DNA from: Natronomonas gomsonensis
GTDB taxonomy: Archaea > Halobacteriota > Halobacteria > Halobacteriales > Haloarculaceae
Assembly (NCBI RefSeq): GCF_013391635.1
Contig: NZ_JACAWU010000001.1
Span: forward strand, 1,426,001 to 1,490,000
Length of the DNA stretch: 64,000 bases
Direction of reading: 5' to 3'
The position numbers were made by a program, and so were the translations under genes. Below the pieces are notes generated by a model. That model was not told the origin of the DNA. It ran no database searches and saw only the letters and a program-made list of their open reading frames with translations. Below, piece after piece: positions 26,495-35,191 of the stretch (within the stretch, counting starts at the first letter, position 1; each line of letters begins with the position of its first letter).

Positions 26495-26686
26495 CGTCGA
26501 CGCTCCGTCGACAGCAACACGGTGTGACTTTCCTGACGGCAGTTCGATACTGACAGCAGTTGCTCGTCCGTCTGGAACGACTTTCGAAGTGACGCGTGGC
26601 GTCGACGGACAGCTCTCGGAATCGCGTTCGGTGGGTCCACCGGTCGGATACGAGCCAGCGTAAAAAGAGACGAGTGCTACGACCGG

Positions 26687-27124
26687 TCAGACGATGGCGC
26701 TCCAGAACGGCCGAACGAGGAAGAACAGCGTCTGGTAGGCGATGTACGCGAGTGCGAAGCCGGAGGCGGCGAGGGAGCCCCACGGCCGTTCGACGTCCCA
26801 GTCCTGTCGTGCTTCGACCTTCCGGGATTCGAACTCGAAGACGTCGGCGACGACCATCGCGACGACGAACAGCGAGACGACGAGGCCCGCGTGGCGGTTG
26901 ACCGTGAGGTAGTAGAACGACCCGACGACGAGCAGGAAGTTCGTCGCGACGCGGAGTGGGTTTCGACTGACGGCGTCGGCGCCGTCTTTGGCTTGTTTTG
27001 CGATTCGTCTGTACTCGATGCCTCGGCCGAGAACGTTGAGGAGGATGAGCGCCAGCAGCACGTACCCGATGACCGGCGCGAGATACGTATCGACCGGGCC
27101 GAACAGCGTAACCGATGGGTCCAT
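26687..27124 (-). CDS. Four-helix membrane protein (DUF7313-type) flanking bc locus
   Basis: 145 residues with helices at about 15-35, 55-75, 78-95 and 120-142 and a short cytoplasmic segment (FESRKVEARQDWDVERPWG). Convergent with the bc run. The family recalled as DUF7313 is found at this place in haloarchaea, which suggests a shared role with the respiratory complex; no function is known. The 190 bp before it hold no gene. Confidence 0.6.
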   Translation of the reverse strand: MDPSVTLFGPVDTYLAPVIGYVLLALILLNVLGRGIEYRRIAKQAKDGADAVSRNPLRVATNFLLVVGSFYYLTVNRHAGLVVSLFVVAMVVADVFEFESRKVEARQDWDVERPWGSLAASGFALAYIAYQTLFFLVRPFWSAIV

Positions 27125-27173
27125 ACGTTGGCGTCGGCACGGAGCCCATTAATGTGTTTCCAAATCCCGGGCG

Positions 27174-28235
27174 CTATCGTTCCCGGTCGACGACGAACTC
27201 GGCGAACGACCGGAGCTTCCGTTCCGCCCCGTCTTCAAGATCCACATCGTCGAGGTGGGCCTGCGACTCCGCCGAAAGGTCTTCGGCGACGCCGCGTGCG
27301 TACTCGACGCTTCCAGCGGATTCGAGGATGTCGATGGCCTCCATGACCTCCTCGTCGGTGTTCTCTTCGGCCCACAGCAATTCCTCGAGGCGTGCCACCT
27401 CCTCTGCGGGCGCGTTGTCGGCGGCGTGGATGACCATCAGGGTCTTCTTTCCTTCGCGGATGTCGTTGCCGACACCCTTTCCGAAGGAGCCGCCTTCCTC
27501 CATCGCGTGTTCGATGTCGAGTACGTCGTCGGCTATCTGGAAGGCGACGGCCATGTCCTCGGCATAGTTCGCGACGGCGTCCTCGGCGTCGGGGTTCTCG
27601 GTGACGATGGCGGCCAACCGGGCGACGATGCGCCCGAGACAGCCGGTCTTACAGGCACACATTTCGAGGTACTCGGGTTCGCTGATGCGGACCTCCTTCT
27701 CGTTGTGCCAGCAGATGTCCATTCCCTGTCCGAGATGTGTCCGATTGAGTTCGAAGGTTAACATCTCGTAGGCGGCCAGTCGTGTTTCGGCCGGAAGGTC
27801 GGCCGGATTCCGTGTGATGACCTTCAGCGGGAGGAAGTACATCGCGTTGCCGGCGTTGAGCGCCACGTCCATCCCGTGGGTGTGGTGGAGTGCGGGACTG
27901 CCCCGGCGGTGGGTCGCGCCGTCCTCGACGTCGTCGACGATGATTGTTCCGTTGTGCAACACTTCGGGGATAGTGGCGTACTCGAGGAACTCCTCGGGGT
28001 TCTCGTCGAAGGCATCGACGAACAACAGAAAGAGGACGGCCCGCCAGCGCTTGCCGCCGCGGTCCAGCAGGTCCCAAATGGGGTCGGCGAGGGCGCGCTG
28101 AATCGCCGTCGGGTCGTAGGCGAACGTGGCCTCGCCGAAGAACTCCGTGAGGTACGCCTCGTCGACCTCGCGGGGGAGCAGCGACTCGATGGTCTCGTCG
28201 ACTACCGGCCGCCACTCGTCGAGTACGCTACGCAT
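27174..28235 (-). CDS. Polyprenyl diphosphate synthase (isoprenoid chain elongation)
   Basis: 353 residues from MRSVLDE; the frame extends 9 codons upstream. It condenses isopentenyl diphosphate onto an allylic diphosphate. The two Asp-rich motifs are DDVED (101-105, FARM) and DDVLD (236-240, SARM), with a GGKRWRAVLFLL segment before the first and KKTLMVIHAAD after the second. Product length (geranylgeranyl, geranylfarnesyl or longer) is not decidable from sequence alone. Not in an operon with other lipid genes. Unlike IdsA enzymes it has an extra C-terminal 60 residues. Confidence 0.88.
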   Translation of the reverse strand: MRSVLDEWRPVVDETIESLLPREVDEAYLTEFFGEATFAYDPTAIQRALADPIWDLLDRGGKRWRAVLFLLFVDAFDENPEEFLEYATIPEVLHNGTIIVDDVEDGATHRRGSPALHHTHGMDVALNAGNAMYFLPLKVITRNPADLPAETRLAAYEMLTFELNRTHLGQGMDICWHNEKEVRISEPEYLEMCACKTGCLGRIVARLAAIVTENPDAEDAVANYAEDMAVAFQIADDVLDIEHAMEEGGSFGKGVGNDIREGKKTLMVIHAADNAPAEEVARLEELLWAEENTDEEVMEAIDILESAGSVEYARGVAEDLSAESQAHLDDVDLEDGAERKLRSFAEFVVDRER

Positions 28236-28327
28236 ATCTCCCCCGTTGCGGTGGCGGGACAAAAACCCTCCCGTGCGCCGGTCGCGGACGGGGCCTTTTT
28301 GCCCTCCCCGGCCGTCCCTTCGGGCAG

Positions 28328-29044
28328 ATGAGTCAGCGCGTCGGTGTCGTCGGTGACGAGGCGTTCGCGGCGGCCGTCGAAGGAGCCGGCGGTGACCCGG
28401 TCGTCGGGGCGGCGAGTGACCTCGACGGAATCGAGGTCGCCGTCGCGGACGGCGAAGCCGCGGTCGTCGACCTGTTGCGGGCGGCGGTCGACGTTCCCGT
28501 CCTCCCGGTTGACGCGGGAAGCGGCGTTCGCTCGGTTCCTTCGTCGGACCTCGAATCGGCGCTCGAACGCGTTCTCGAGGGCGCCTATCGGACTGAACGC
28601 CACCCGGTCGTCTCCGCCCAGCGTGCCTTCAACGGCGTCCGCGCGCTGTTCGACGTGATGCTCGTGGCCGCCGAACCGGCTCGCATCTCGGAGTTCTCGG
28701 TTCGATGCGGCGGAGAGAGCGTCGCCAGGTTCCGGGCCGACGGCGTCGTCGCCTCGACGCCCGCCGGAAGCGTCGGCTACAACAGCGCCGCGGGCGGCCC
28801 GGTGGTCGCGACCGGAACCGACGTGGTGTCCGTCGTTCCGCTCGCTCCTTTCGCCACCGACGCCGACCAGTGGGTGTTGCCGCTGGAGGAGGTGACGCTC
28901 TCCGTCGAGCGAGACGAGACCCCGGTCGAACTGCTGGCCGACGGCCGAACCGAGCGCACCGTCGCCGCAGGCGAACCCGTCACGCTGTCGACGACCGACG
29001 CCTTCGAGACGGTGGTCGTTCCCGAGTCGGTGCGGTTCTTTTGA
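28328..29044 (+). CDS. NAD-kinase-fold protein without the GGDGT motif
   Basis: 238 residues. The C-terminal half matches NAD kinases: D138 opens DGVVASTPAGSVGYNSAAGG, the counterpart of [20 protein letters not shown], and is followed by VVSVVPLAPF. The N-terminal half lacks GGDGT, the phosphate-transfer motif; instead the region reads VADGEAAVVDLL. The NE substrate motif is also absent (ALFDVML). It may bind NAD(H) without phosphorylating it, or use an unusual mechanism. Normal NAD kinase activity is unlikely. It is 48 bp before the M42 peptidase, same strand. Confidence 0.75.
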   Translation: MSQRVGVVGDEAFAAAVEGAGGDPVVGAASDLDGIEVAVADGEAAVVDLLRAAVDVPVLPVDAGSGVRSVPSSDLESALERVLEGAYRTERHPVVSAQRAFNGVRALFDVMLVAAEPARISEFSVRCGGESVARFRADGVVASTPAGSVGYNSAAGGPVVATGTDVVSVVPLAPFATDADQWVLPLEEVTLSVERDETPVELLADGRTERTVAAGEPVTLSTTDAFETVVVPESVRFF

Positions 29045-29091
29045 GCGGCGGAATCTGACCGCTTAAATCGCTCGCGCCCCGAGTCGGAACC

Positions 29092-30141
29092 ATGACGGAC
29101 GACTTCGACGACGACCTGCTCGTCGCACTCACCGAAGCGCGGGGCGTCCCGGGCTACGAAGACCGCGTGCGCGCGCTCGTTCGCGAGGAACTCGAACCGC
29201 GCGTCGACCGGATTCGCTCCGACGCGATGGGCAACCTCGTCGGCAGCGTCGGGTCGGGAGAGTACGACGTGGTCGTGGCGGCCCACATGGACGAAATCGG
29301 CTTCATGGTTCGTCACGTCGACGACGACGGCTTCCTCGAACTCGACGCCCTCGGCGGGTGGGACCCCAGAATCCTCCGCGCCCAACGGGTCACCGTCCAC
29401 ACCGACGACGGCGACGTTCCCGGCCTCATCGGGTCGGCACCGCCCCACACGTTGTCCGAGGAGGAGCGCGAAAAACAGCCCGACGTCGACGACGTCCACG
29501 TCGACTTGGGGCTCGACGCCGAGGCCGTCTCCGAGCGCGTCTCCGTCGGCGACCTCGTGACCGTCGACCAGACCACCGAACGCGTCGGCGAGTTCGTCAC
29601 CGGCAAGGCGCTCGACAACCGCGTGTCCGTCTTCGCCATGCTCGAGGCGGCCAAACGGCTCGAGAACCCGGACGTGACCGTCCACTTCGCGGCGACGACA
29701 CAGGAGGAGGTCGGCCTCCGGGGTGCGGAGGCGCTCGGCGTCGACCTCGACCCCGACCTCGTCGTCGCCCTCGATACGACTGTCGCCAACGACGTTCCCG
29801 GTTTCGAACCGGGCGAGCAGGTGACGCGACTCGGGGAGGGCGCCGGCATCAAACTCAAAGACGGCAGCGTCATCACGAACCACAAGGTCCACCGTCGGCT
29901 CCGCGCGGTGGCCGAAGACGGCGACATCGACCACCAGTTCGAGGTGTTGCCGGCCGGCGGTACCGACACGGGCGGCCTCCAGCGGACCTCAGGGGCGACG
30001 CCTGCGGGCGCCATCTCCGTGCCCACGCGGTACCTCCATACGCCGACCGAGAGCGTCCACGTCGACGACGTAGACGCAGTCGTCGACCTCCTCGTCGCGT
30101 TCCTCGACAGCGAGGACGGGAGCCACGACTACACGCTGTAA
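29092..30141 (+). CDS. M42 family metallopeptidase (TET/glutamyl aminopeptidase-like)
   Basis: 349 residues. Co-catalytic metal ligands are visible in order: His in VVAAHMDEIGF, Asp in GKALDNRVS, Glu-Glu in TTQEEVGLRG, Asp in VVALDTTV and His in RYLHTPTESV. The length is typical for TET-type dodecameric aminopeptidases or for the related endoglucanase-named M42 proteins. It probably trims small peptides in the cytoplasm. Followed by repeat element B. Confidence 0.92.
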   Translation: MTDDFDDDLLVALTEARGVPGYEDRVRALVREELEPRVDRIRSDAMGNLVGSVGSGEYDVVVAAHMDEIGFMVRHVDDDGFLELDALGGWDPRILRAQRVTVHTDDGDVPGLIGSAPPHTLSEEEREKQPDVDDVHVDLGLDAEAVSERVSVGDLVTVDQTTERVGEFVTGKALDNRVSVFAMLEAAKRLENPDVTVHFAATTQEEVGLRGAEALGVDLDPDLVVALDTTVANDVPGFEPGEQVTRLGEGAGIKLKDGSVITNHKVHRRLRAVAEDGDIDHQFEVLPAGGTDTGGLQRTSGATPAGAISVPTRYLHTPTESVHVDDVDAVVDLLVAFLDSEDGSHDYTL

Positions 30142-30166
30142 CTGGTTAATTGGGCGTACTCGCGCA

Positions 30167-30376
30167 GCATCCGCGAGGGCGGCGAAGCCGCCCGATGCGG
30201 TTCACGCCGCGCGAACGGAATGAGCGCGGCGGCAAGGCGGGTGACCGTAGGGAACCCGCCGCTGCTTTTTCATCGACGTTCGGAAGACGCCGATGGCGTC
30301 TTCCGAGCCCATCAGAAATCTCCGATTTCTGAGGGCGTTTTTGCCGGGTCGGCTGCGCCGACCCGTGCAAAAAGGT
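30167..30376 (+). repeat. Hairpin-bearing intergenic element, copy B
   Basis: It starts with GCATCCGCGAG and GACCGTAGGGA, shared with A2 and D, then GCTTTTTCATCGACG, three hairpins (GGAAGACGCC/GGCGTCTTCC, CAGAAATC/GATTTCTG, GGGTCGGC/GCCGACCC, each 3-nt loop) with GCGTTTTTGCCG between the second and third, and CGTGCAAAAAGG at the end. An additional hairpin GGGCGGC/GCCGCCC sits near the start. It lies between the M42 peptidase and the second halocyanin, in the 282-bp gap with no gene. Stems differ from those of the other copies. Confidence 0.75.
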
Positions 30377-30423
30377 CGGCGCGAATGAACAGATTCAGTA
30401 CGGGGTGGTGGCAAAAGGTCGGT

Positions 30424-31044
30424 ATGAGCACGAACGACATGAGCCGTCGTGGGTTCATGACGGCAGCGGCGGGGACGGCCACCGCTGCTGCCGCCGCGGG
30501 GACGGCTGCCGCACAGACGGAGGTTCCCGAGTTCAGCGGGTATCTCAGCGAAGCGAACCTCTACTCGGAGGACGGCGTTCAGGACGCCCGCGGACAGGAG
30601 GAACTGACGATTAGCGTCGGCGCGGGCGACAACGGGCTGGCGTTCGAACCCGCGACGGTGTGGATTTCGCCCGGAACGACGATAACGTGGGAGTGGACCG
30701 GCGAGGGCGGCGCCCACAACGTCAACACCAACGAGGGCGAAGCCGAACTCGACAGCGGGTCCGCGGTCGCCGAGGAAGGGACGACCTACGAGTACGAGTT
30801 CACCGAGGACGACGCCGGTATCACCGAGTACCGCTGTATTCCCCACGAACCGCAAGGCATGCGAGGTGGCATCGCGGTCGGTGACGACGTCCCGACCATC
30901 GAAGTCGGCGGCGGCAGCGAAGGGCCGGCTATCATCATCCCCGACAGCGCGCTGGCACTGACCGTCGCGACGTTTATCGGGCTGGCGACGACGCTCGGTC
31001 TCGGGTACTTCTTCATGAAGTACGGCGGCGACTACGACGAATAA
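30424..31044 (+). CDS. Membrane-anchored halocyanin (blue copper protein), second copy
   Basis: 206 residues from MSTNDMS; an upstream ATG at 30385 is possible but would add 13 residues without signal character. Tat signal SRRGFMTAAAG. Copper ligands: H98 in GGAHNV; C138, H141 and M146 in RCIPHEPQGMRGG. C-terminal helix (about 172-197) anchors it. The copper-binding loops match the bc-operon halocyanin closely, so they are paralogues. Its partner is not known; a terminal oxidase donor or a stress-specific carrier are options. Preceded by repeat element B. Confidence 0.88.
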   Translation: MSTNDMSRRGFMTAAAGTATAAAAAGTAAAQTEVPEFSGYLSEANLYSEDGVQDARGQEELTISVGAGDNGLAFEPATVWISPGTTITWEWTGEGGAHNVNTNEGEAELDSGSAVAEEGTTYEYEFTEDDAGITEYRCIPHEPQGMRGGIAVGDDVPTIEVGGGSEGPAIIIPDSALALTVATFIGLATTLGLGYFFMKYGGDYDE

Positions 31045-31072
31045 CGGACGCTCACGGCGAAATGCGGCGTTT

Positions 31073-31573
31073 TCAGGACGTTTCGATTTCTAGTTCCACG
31101 TCCCGACGCTTCCCTTCGAGGTCGGCGACGATGCGTCTGACGACGCGTTCGGCCTCCGACTTCACTTTCGGCGTTATCTTGTCGACGACCCAGTCCAGCG
31201 AGACGAACCGCGGGAGGTTCAACGCGTTTCCGTTGGCGGAATCCGGCGCGTATCTGATGCGCATCGTCACCTCCGTTCCCTCTCCGCTTGCGTGGGGTTC
31301 GACGAGCCACTGACCGACGGCGTCGATGTCCTTGATGATGCGCCAGTCGATGCGGTTCGGTGGGTCCACGTCGGTGACGCGGGAGCGGGCGGTGTAGTTG
31401 AGTTTCCACCACGAGAAGTCGAGTTCGTACTCGGTTCCTGGTTCGCCGTCACCGAACTGCCTGACGCCGGTGAGGTGTTCGGAGTACTCCGCGTAGCTCC
31501 GAAAGCCGAGCAGGAAGTCGTAGACCTCTTCTGGCGGGAGATAGACGACGGTCGTGACCTCGACAGTGTCCAC
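31073..31573 (-). CDS. SRPBCC (START-like) ligand-binding protein
   Basis: 166 residues. The opening VEVTTVVYLPPEEVYDFLLG with FRSYAEYSEHLTGVRQFG is the standard start of polyketide cyclase/dehydrase-like SRPBCC proteins; a cavity-lining strand (ELDFSWWKLNYTARSRV) and long C-terminal helix (KSEAERVVRRIVADLEGKRR) follow. It lies 40 bp from the end of the ArsA gene and runs in the same direction. Probably binds a hydrophobic ligand; quinone-binding COQ10-like members share the fold, but no specific role is supported. Confidence 0.8.
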   Translation of the reverse strand: MDTVEVTTVVYLPPEEVYDFLLGFRSYAEYSEHLTGVRQFGDGEPGTEYELDFSWWKLNYTARSRVTDVDPPNRIDWRIIKDIDAVGQWLVEPHASGEGTEVTMRIRYAPDSANGNALNLPRFVSLDWVVDKITPKVKSEAERVVRRIVADLEGKRRDVELEIETS

Positions 31574-31613
31574 ACCTCTCGTTAGGGTGGCGATGTGGTA
31601 AGCGTTGGCCCGA

Positions 31614-32552
31614 CTACAGGCGGTCGGCGACGGTTTCGACCGCCTCGATGCCGTGGACTTCGCCGCCGAGTCGCGGCACGAGCGTCAACGGTAGTTCGAA
31701 GCGCTCGCGGGCCTCCTCGATGCGCTTCTGTTGGCTCTCGTGGGTGTCCTGACAGAGGTCACAGCCGGGTGTCGGGTCCTCGATGACCTTGTTGACGATG
31801 GCCCGACTCGCCGGGATGTCGTAGCGCTCTAACTCCGCGAGCAGGCGCTCGGTCTCCAACACCGCCATCGTCTCGGGGATGAGCACGACGCGGAATTCCG
31901 TCCGCTCGGGGTCACGCAACACCGCCGCGACGCGCTCCATGCGGTCCTGTAACTCTTCGAGGTCGATGTCGGCCTCGGTGTCGGTGTCGTCGTCATCGTC
32001 CTCGCCCGACCCCACGAAACTCCGAACGGAGTCGGCGAGACTCGACACCTGCGAGCGGACCGAGATGAGTTTCCCCATCGCCGAACTCATCACGTCGGGG
32101 AGTTTGAGCAGCCGGAGGGTGTGACCCGTCGGCGCGGTGTCGAAGACGATGTACTCGTAGCGGGGGTCGTCCATGTAATCCAGAAAGAGGTCCAACGCGG
32201 CGGCTTCGTCGGTTCCCGGCGCGACGCCGGCTTCGAGGACGTCGTCGACGTCGCTTTGGTCCAGAGAGATGCCGAGGTCTTCGAGTTCTTCGAGTGCGGC
32301 GCCGACCTGTCCGCGGTACTGGCCGATGCGGTCCTCGGGGTCGATTTCGACGCCCCAGAGGTCGACATCATCGCGGATTCGCGTCGGTTCGTCGTCGACC
32401 GGGGCGTCGAAAACGTCCGAAAGCGAGTGTGCGGGGTCCGTCGAGACGACGAGCGTCGAGTGTCCCTTGCGGGCGTACTTCAACGCGGTCGCGGCCGCAC
32501 AGGTGGTCTTGCCGACGCCGCCTTTCCCGCCGTAGAGTACGTACTGCGTCAC
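31614..32552 (-). CDS. ArsA/Get3-family ATPase
   Basis: 312 residues. The deviant P-loop GGKGGVGKTT (about 9-18) defines the SIMIBI ATPases of this family; STDPAHSLSD is the ArsA/Get3 switch I and DTAPTGHTLRLLKLPD the following signature. A CxxC pair in TPGCDLCQDTHESQQ is the zinc-binding dimer motif of Get3. That favours a tail-anchored protein targeting factor over an arsenite pump, and no arsenite genes are nearby. One internal acidic loop (GSGEDDDDDTDTEADIDLEE) is a haloarchaeal-style insert. Divergent from the FAD protein. Confidence 0.9.
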   Translation of the reverse strand: MTQYVLYGGKGGVGKTTCAAATALKYARKGHSTLVVSTDPAHSLSDVFDAPVDDEPTRIRDDVDLWGVEIDPEDRIGQYRGQVGAALEELEDLGISLDQSDVDDVLEAGVAPGTDEAAALDLFLDYMDDPRYEYIVFDTAPTGHTLRLLKLPDVMSSAMGKLISVRSQVSSLADSVRSFVGSGEDDDDDTDTEADIDLEELQDRMERVAAVLRDPERTEFRVVLIPETMAVLETERLLAELERYDIPASRAIVNKVIEDPTPGCDLCQDTHESQQKRIEEARERFELPLTLVPRLGGEVHGIEAVETVADRL

Positions 32553-32636
32553 GTGCGCTTGTACGGCGCCGTCGGCTTAAACCGTCCCCCGGTCCGAACC
32601 GGGGCGTTTGTAGGGAGTGGGAGAAAACGGCCGAGC

Positions 32637-33401
32637 ATGAGCGAAGACGATACCCCCCGCGTCGCCGTCATCGGCGGCGGCGTCACCGGACTGACCGCAG
32701 GAACCTTTCTCGCACGAGCGGGATTCGACACCGTCGTCGTCGACCACGGCGAATCCCTCCTTCGCCGGAACGCCCACCTCGAAAACGTCCCCGGGTTTCC
32801 GGCCGGCGTCAACTCTCGGCTGTTCCTCGAGTTGCTCGAAGCCCAGGCGGGCCGCAACGGCTGTCTGTTCGAACAGGGACTCGTGACGAACCTCGAACCG
32901 GACGGGGAGGCGTTCCAGCTCCGCGTCGAGGGTGACGAGGAGTTCGACCTCCGGGCCGACTACGTCCTCGTGGCGTCGTGGGCCGACACCGACTATCTCG
33001 AGGCCATCGACGGCGTCGGACTCACCAAACGCGGCTCGAAGACGTACGTCGACATCGACGACGACGGCCGGACAGGCGTCGACGGGCTGTATGCGGCCGG
33101 TCGCATTGCCGAGAAGGCCCACCAAACCGTCGTCTGTGCGGGCCACGGCGCCGACGTGGCGCTGACGCTCGTCGACGACTCCGAAGTGCCGTACTACCAC
33201 GACTGGGTCGCCCCGGAGGGGTACTTCACCGAACGGGGCCGGGAGGTGCCGCCGGGGTGTGAGGAAATCGACGAAGAAGAGCGCCGCCGCCGCGAGCGGG
33301 AGTCGATGGAGGTGATGGTCGAGGCGTTCGAAGACCACCACCCCGACGAACCGACGATGCATCCGAGCGTCGTCGAGAAGCGCCGCGAAGACGGGGCGTA
33401 A
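32637..33401 (+). CDS. FAD-dependent oxidoreductase, thioredoxin-reductase-like, no CxxC
   Basis: 254 residues from MSEDDTP; the upstream open frame is antisense to the ArsA gene. GGGVTGLTAGTFLARAGF is the FAD-binding Rossmann motif and VDGLYAAGRIAE the second FAD motif. The NADPH domain and redox CxxC of true thioredoxin reductases are missing. It is shorter than TrxR (about 310). The C-terminal 60 residues are charged and helical (EEIDEEERRRRERESMEV). Electron partner unknown. Confidence 0.78.
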   Translation: MSEDDTPRVAVIGGGVTGLTAGTFLARAGFDTVVVDHGESLLRRNAHLENVPGFPAGVNSRLFLELLEAQAGRNGCLFEQGLVTNLEPDGEAFQLRVEGDEEFDLRADYVLVASWADTDYLEAIDGVGLTKRGSKTYVDIDDDGRTGVDGLYAAGRIAEKAHQTVVCAGHGADVALTLVDDSEVPYYHDWVAPEGYFTERGREVPPGCEEIDEEERRRRERESMEVMVEAFEDHHPDEPTMHPSVVEKRREDGA

Positions 33402-33406
33402 CGAAC

Positions 33407-33838
33407 TCAGTACTCGAAGTCGGTGTCGATGTCCCGACCGGTTTCGGTCATCTCGACGGCGGCCTCGCTGTACTGGAGTACTTTCTGCATGTCGCCTTCG
33501 ATATCGAACTCCCCGGACATCATGCCGTCGACGGGGCCGAGTTCGCCCTGGAACAGCCGAACCCAGTTGGAGTAGGGACCGCGGAAGACGAAGCCGTAGT
33601 CCTCCTCTTCGGGGTCGGTCACCTCGTAGGCGTCCGTACACTCGCCGTTCTCCAAGCCGAGGAAGAAGTACACCTCATCGCCGTCGTAGGCGTCGTCGGG
33701 TTCGACGACGAAGAGGAAATCGCCGTTGAAGCCATCGCCCCAGCCATCGCTTGCGGCGTCGTAGTCGTCGTTGTCGTTGAGCAACTCGCCGTACTCTGAA
33801 ATCCAGGCGTCTCCGTCGCTTGGGAACTGAATCGCCAT
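33407..33838 (-). CDS. SCP2 sterol-carrier-like protein
   Basis: 143 residues from MAIQFPS; the frame runs 15 codons further upstream. The pattern GFNGDFLFVVEPDDAYDGDEV, then FRGPYSNWVRLFQGEL, then GMMSGEFDIEGDMQKVLQY is the SCP2-like lipid-binding fold (five-strand sheet plus helices). Very acidic. Its role in archaea is unknown; lipid or quinone binding is a reasonable guess. It converges on the FAD gene with a 5-bp gap. Confidence 0.75.
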   Translation of the reverse strand: MAIQFPSDGDAWISEYGELLNDNDDYDAASDGWGDGFNGDFLFVVEPDDAYDGDEVYFFLGLENGECTDAYEVTDPEEEDYGFVFRGPYSNWVRLFQGELGPVDGMMSGEFDIEGDMQKVLQYSEAAVEMTETGRDIDTDFEY

Positions 33839-33985
33839 ACATGTCGTGGAACTCCACAACGGATTGGCTGTTCTCCCGTGCATGCGGCGTGGGTTTAAGC
33901 CTCGTGGGAGGAAGTGTCACGATTCGGGCCGTGACGCCCGATGACGGCACGATGGTTTTTATTCGGGGGCGTCGAACGTCCGCCG

Positions 33986-35143
33986 ATGCTCGATGGTGTC
34001 AACGTCGCGCTCGGGGTGTCGGGTTCCATCGCGGCGGTGAAGACGGTCGAACTGGCCCACGAACTCCGACGACAGGGCGCCGACGTGCGTGCGGTGATGA
34101 CCGACGCGGCGACCGGTATCATTCACCCGTGGGCCCTGGAGTTCGCCACCGACAACCCGGTCGTCACCGAAATTACGGGGTCGGTCGAACACGTCGAGTT
34201 GGGCGGCTACGACGGGTGGGCCGACGTGTTATTGTTGGCGCCGTCGACGGCCAACACCATCGGAAAGGTCGCGAGCGCCGTCGACGATACACCAGTGACC
34301 ACGACCGCGACGACGGCCCTCGGTGCTAACCTCCCCGTCGTCGTCGCCCCGGCGATGCACGCGCCGATGTACGACCACCCCGGCGTACTCGACGCCATCG
34401 AGACGCTGGAGTCGTGGGGCGTCGAGTTCGTCGACCCGCGACTCGAAGAGGGGAAAGCCAAGATTGCGGCCGAGGAGTCGATAGTCCTCGAGGTGGCGCG
34501 TTCGACGAGCGACCGGTCGCTCGCCGGGAAACACGTCGTCATCACGAGCGGTGCGACGAGCGAGTCCATCGACCCGGTTCGGGTGCTGTCGAACCGGTCG
34601 TCGGGACGGACCGGTCGGGCAGTCGCGAAGGCCTGCTACGTCCGCGGTGCCGACGTGACCGTGGTCCACGACGGTCCGGACCTACCGTACGCCGACGTAA
34701 TCGAGGTCGAAAGCGCCGCCGAAATGCTCGATGGCGTCCGCTCGGTCGTCGACGATGCCGACGCGCTCGTCTCGGCGGCCGCAATCAGCGACTACACCGT
34801 CGAGGCGGCGCCCGAGAAGATACGCTCCGGTCAACAGTTGTCGCTCGACCTCGAACCGACGCCGAAACTCATCGATACGATTCGCGCCGACTACCCGGAG
34901 CTACCCATCGTCGGGTTCAAAGTCGAAACGTCGGGCGACGACGACGCCCTCGTTGAGAAGGCCCGCGAGACGTTCGAACGGGCCGACCTCGACTTCGTCG
35001 TCGGCAACGACGCGAGCGTGATGGGAGAGGACACCAGCCGAATCCTGCTGGTCCGGCCGGATTCGGTCGCGAGCCACCGAGGCAGCAAGACCGAAATCGG
35101 CGGGCACGTTGCCGATGCGCTCGCGGCCGAGTTGACTGAGTGA
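33986..35143 (+). CDS. coaBC: Bifunctional phosphopantothenoylcysteine decarboxylase/synthase
   Basis: 385 residues, the usual length for fused CoaC-CoaB. It converts 4'-phosphopantothenate to 4'-phosphopantetheine for CoA. CoaC half: GVSGSIAAVKTVELAHELRR (FMN site) and VVVAPAMHAPMYDHP, the PxMxxxM substrate segment. CoaB half from about 185: HVVITSGATSESIDPVRVLS, then NRSSGRTG, the nucleotide loop. The start is ATG 33986, at a TTTTTATTC promoter-like box 25 bp upstream. 48 bp before the pilin-like gene. Confidence 0.95.
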   Translation: MLDGVNVALGVSGSIAAVKTVELAHELRRQGADVRAVMTDAATGIIHPWALEFATDNPVVTEITGSVEHVELGGYDGWADVLLLAPSTANTIGKVASAVDDTPVTTTATTALGANLPVVVAPAMHAPMYDHPGVLDAIETLESWGVEFVDPRLEEGKAKIAAEESIVLEVARSTSDRSLAGKHVVITSGATSESIDPVRVLSNRSSGRTGRAVAKACYVRGADVTVVHDGPDLPYADVIEVESAAEMLDGVRSVVDDADALVSAAAISDYTVEAAPEKIRSGQQLSLDLEPTPKLIDTIRADYPELPIVGFKVETSGDDDALVEKARETFERADLDFVVGNDASVMGEDTSRILLVRPDSVASHRGSKTEIGGHVADALAAELTE

Positions 35144-35191
35144 GCGGTGCCCGAACGAGGACTTTTGCAGGTCGGTGGTGAACGCGCAAGC

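Noticed and set aside
26495-26686. Small gene in the gap after the bc run
   Set aside because: No frame with a start, promoter and plausible composition; only a short CGTCGAC-type symmetry.
31614-32552. Arsenite efflux ATPase
   Set aside because: The Get3-type CxxC is present and no arsenite pump, reductase or repressor gene is adjacent, so a Get3-like role is preferred.
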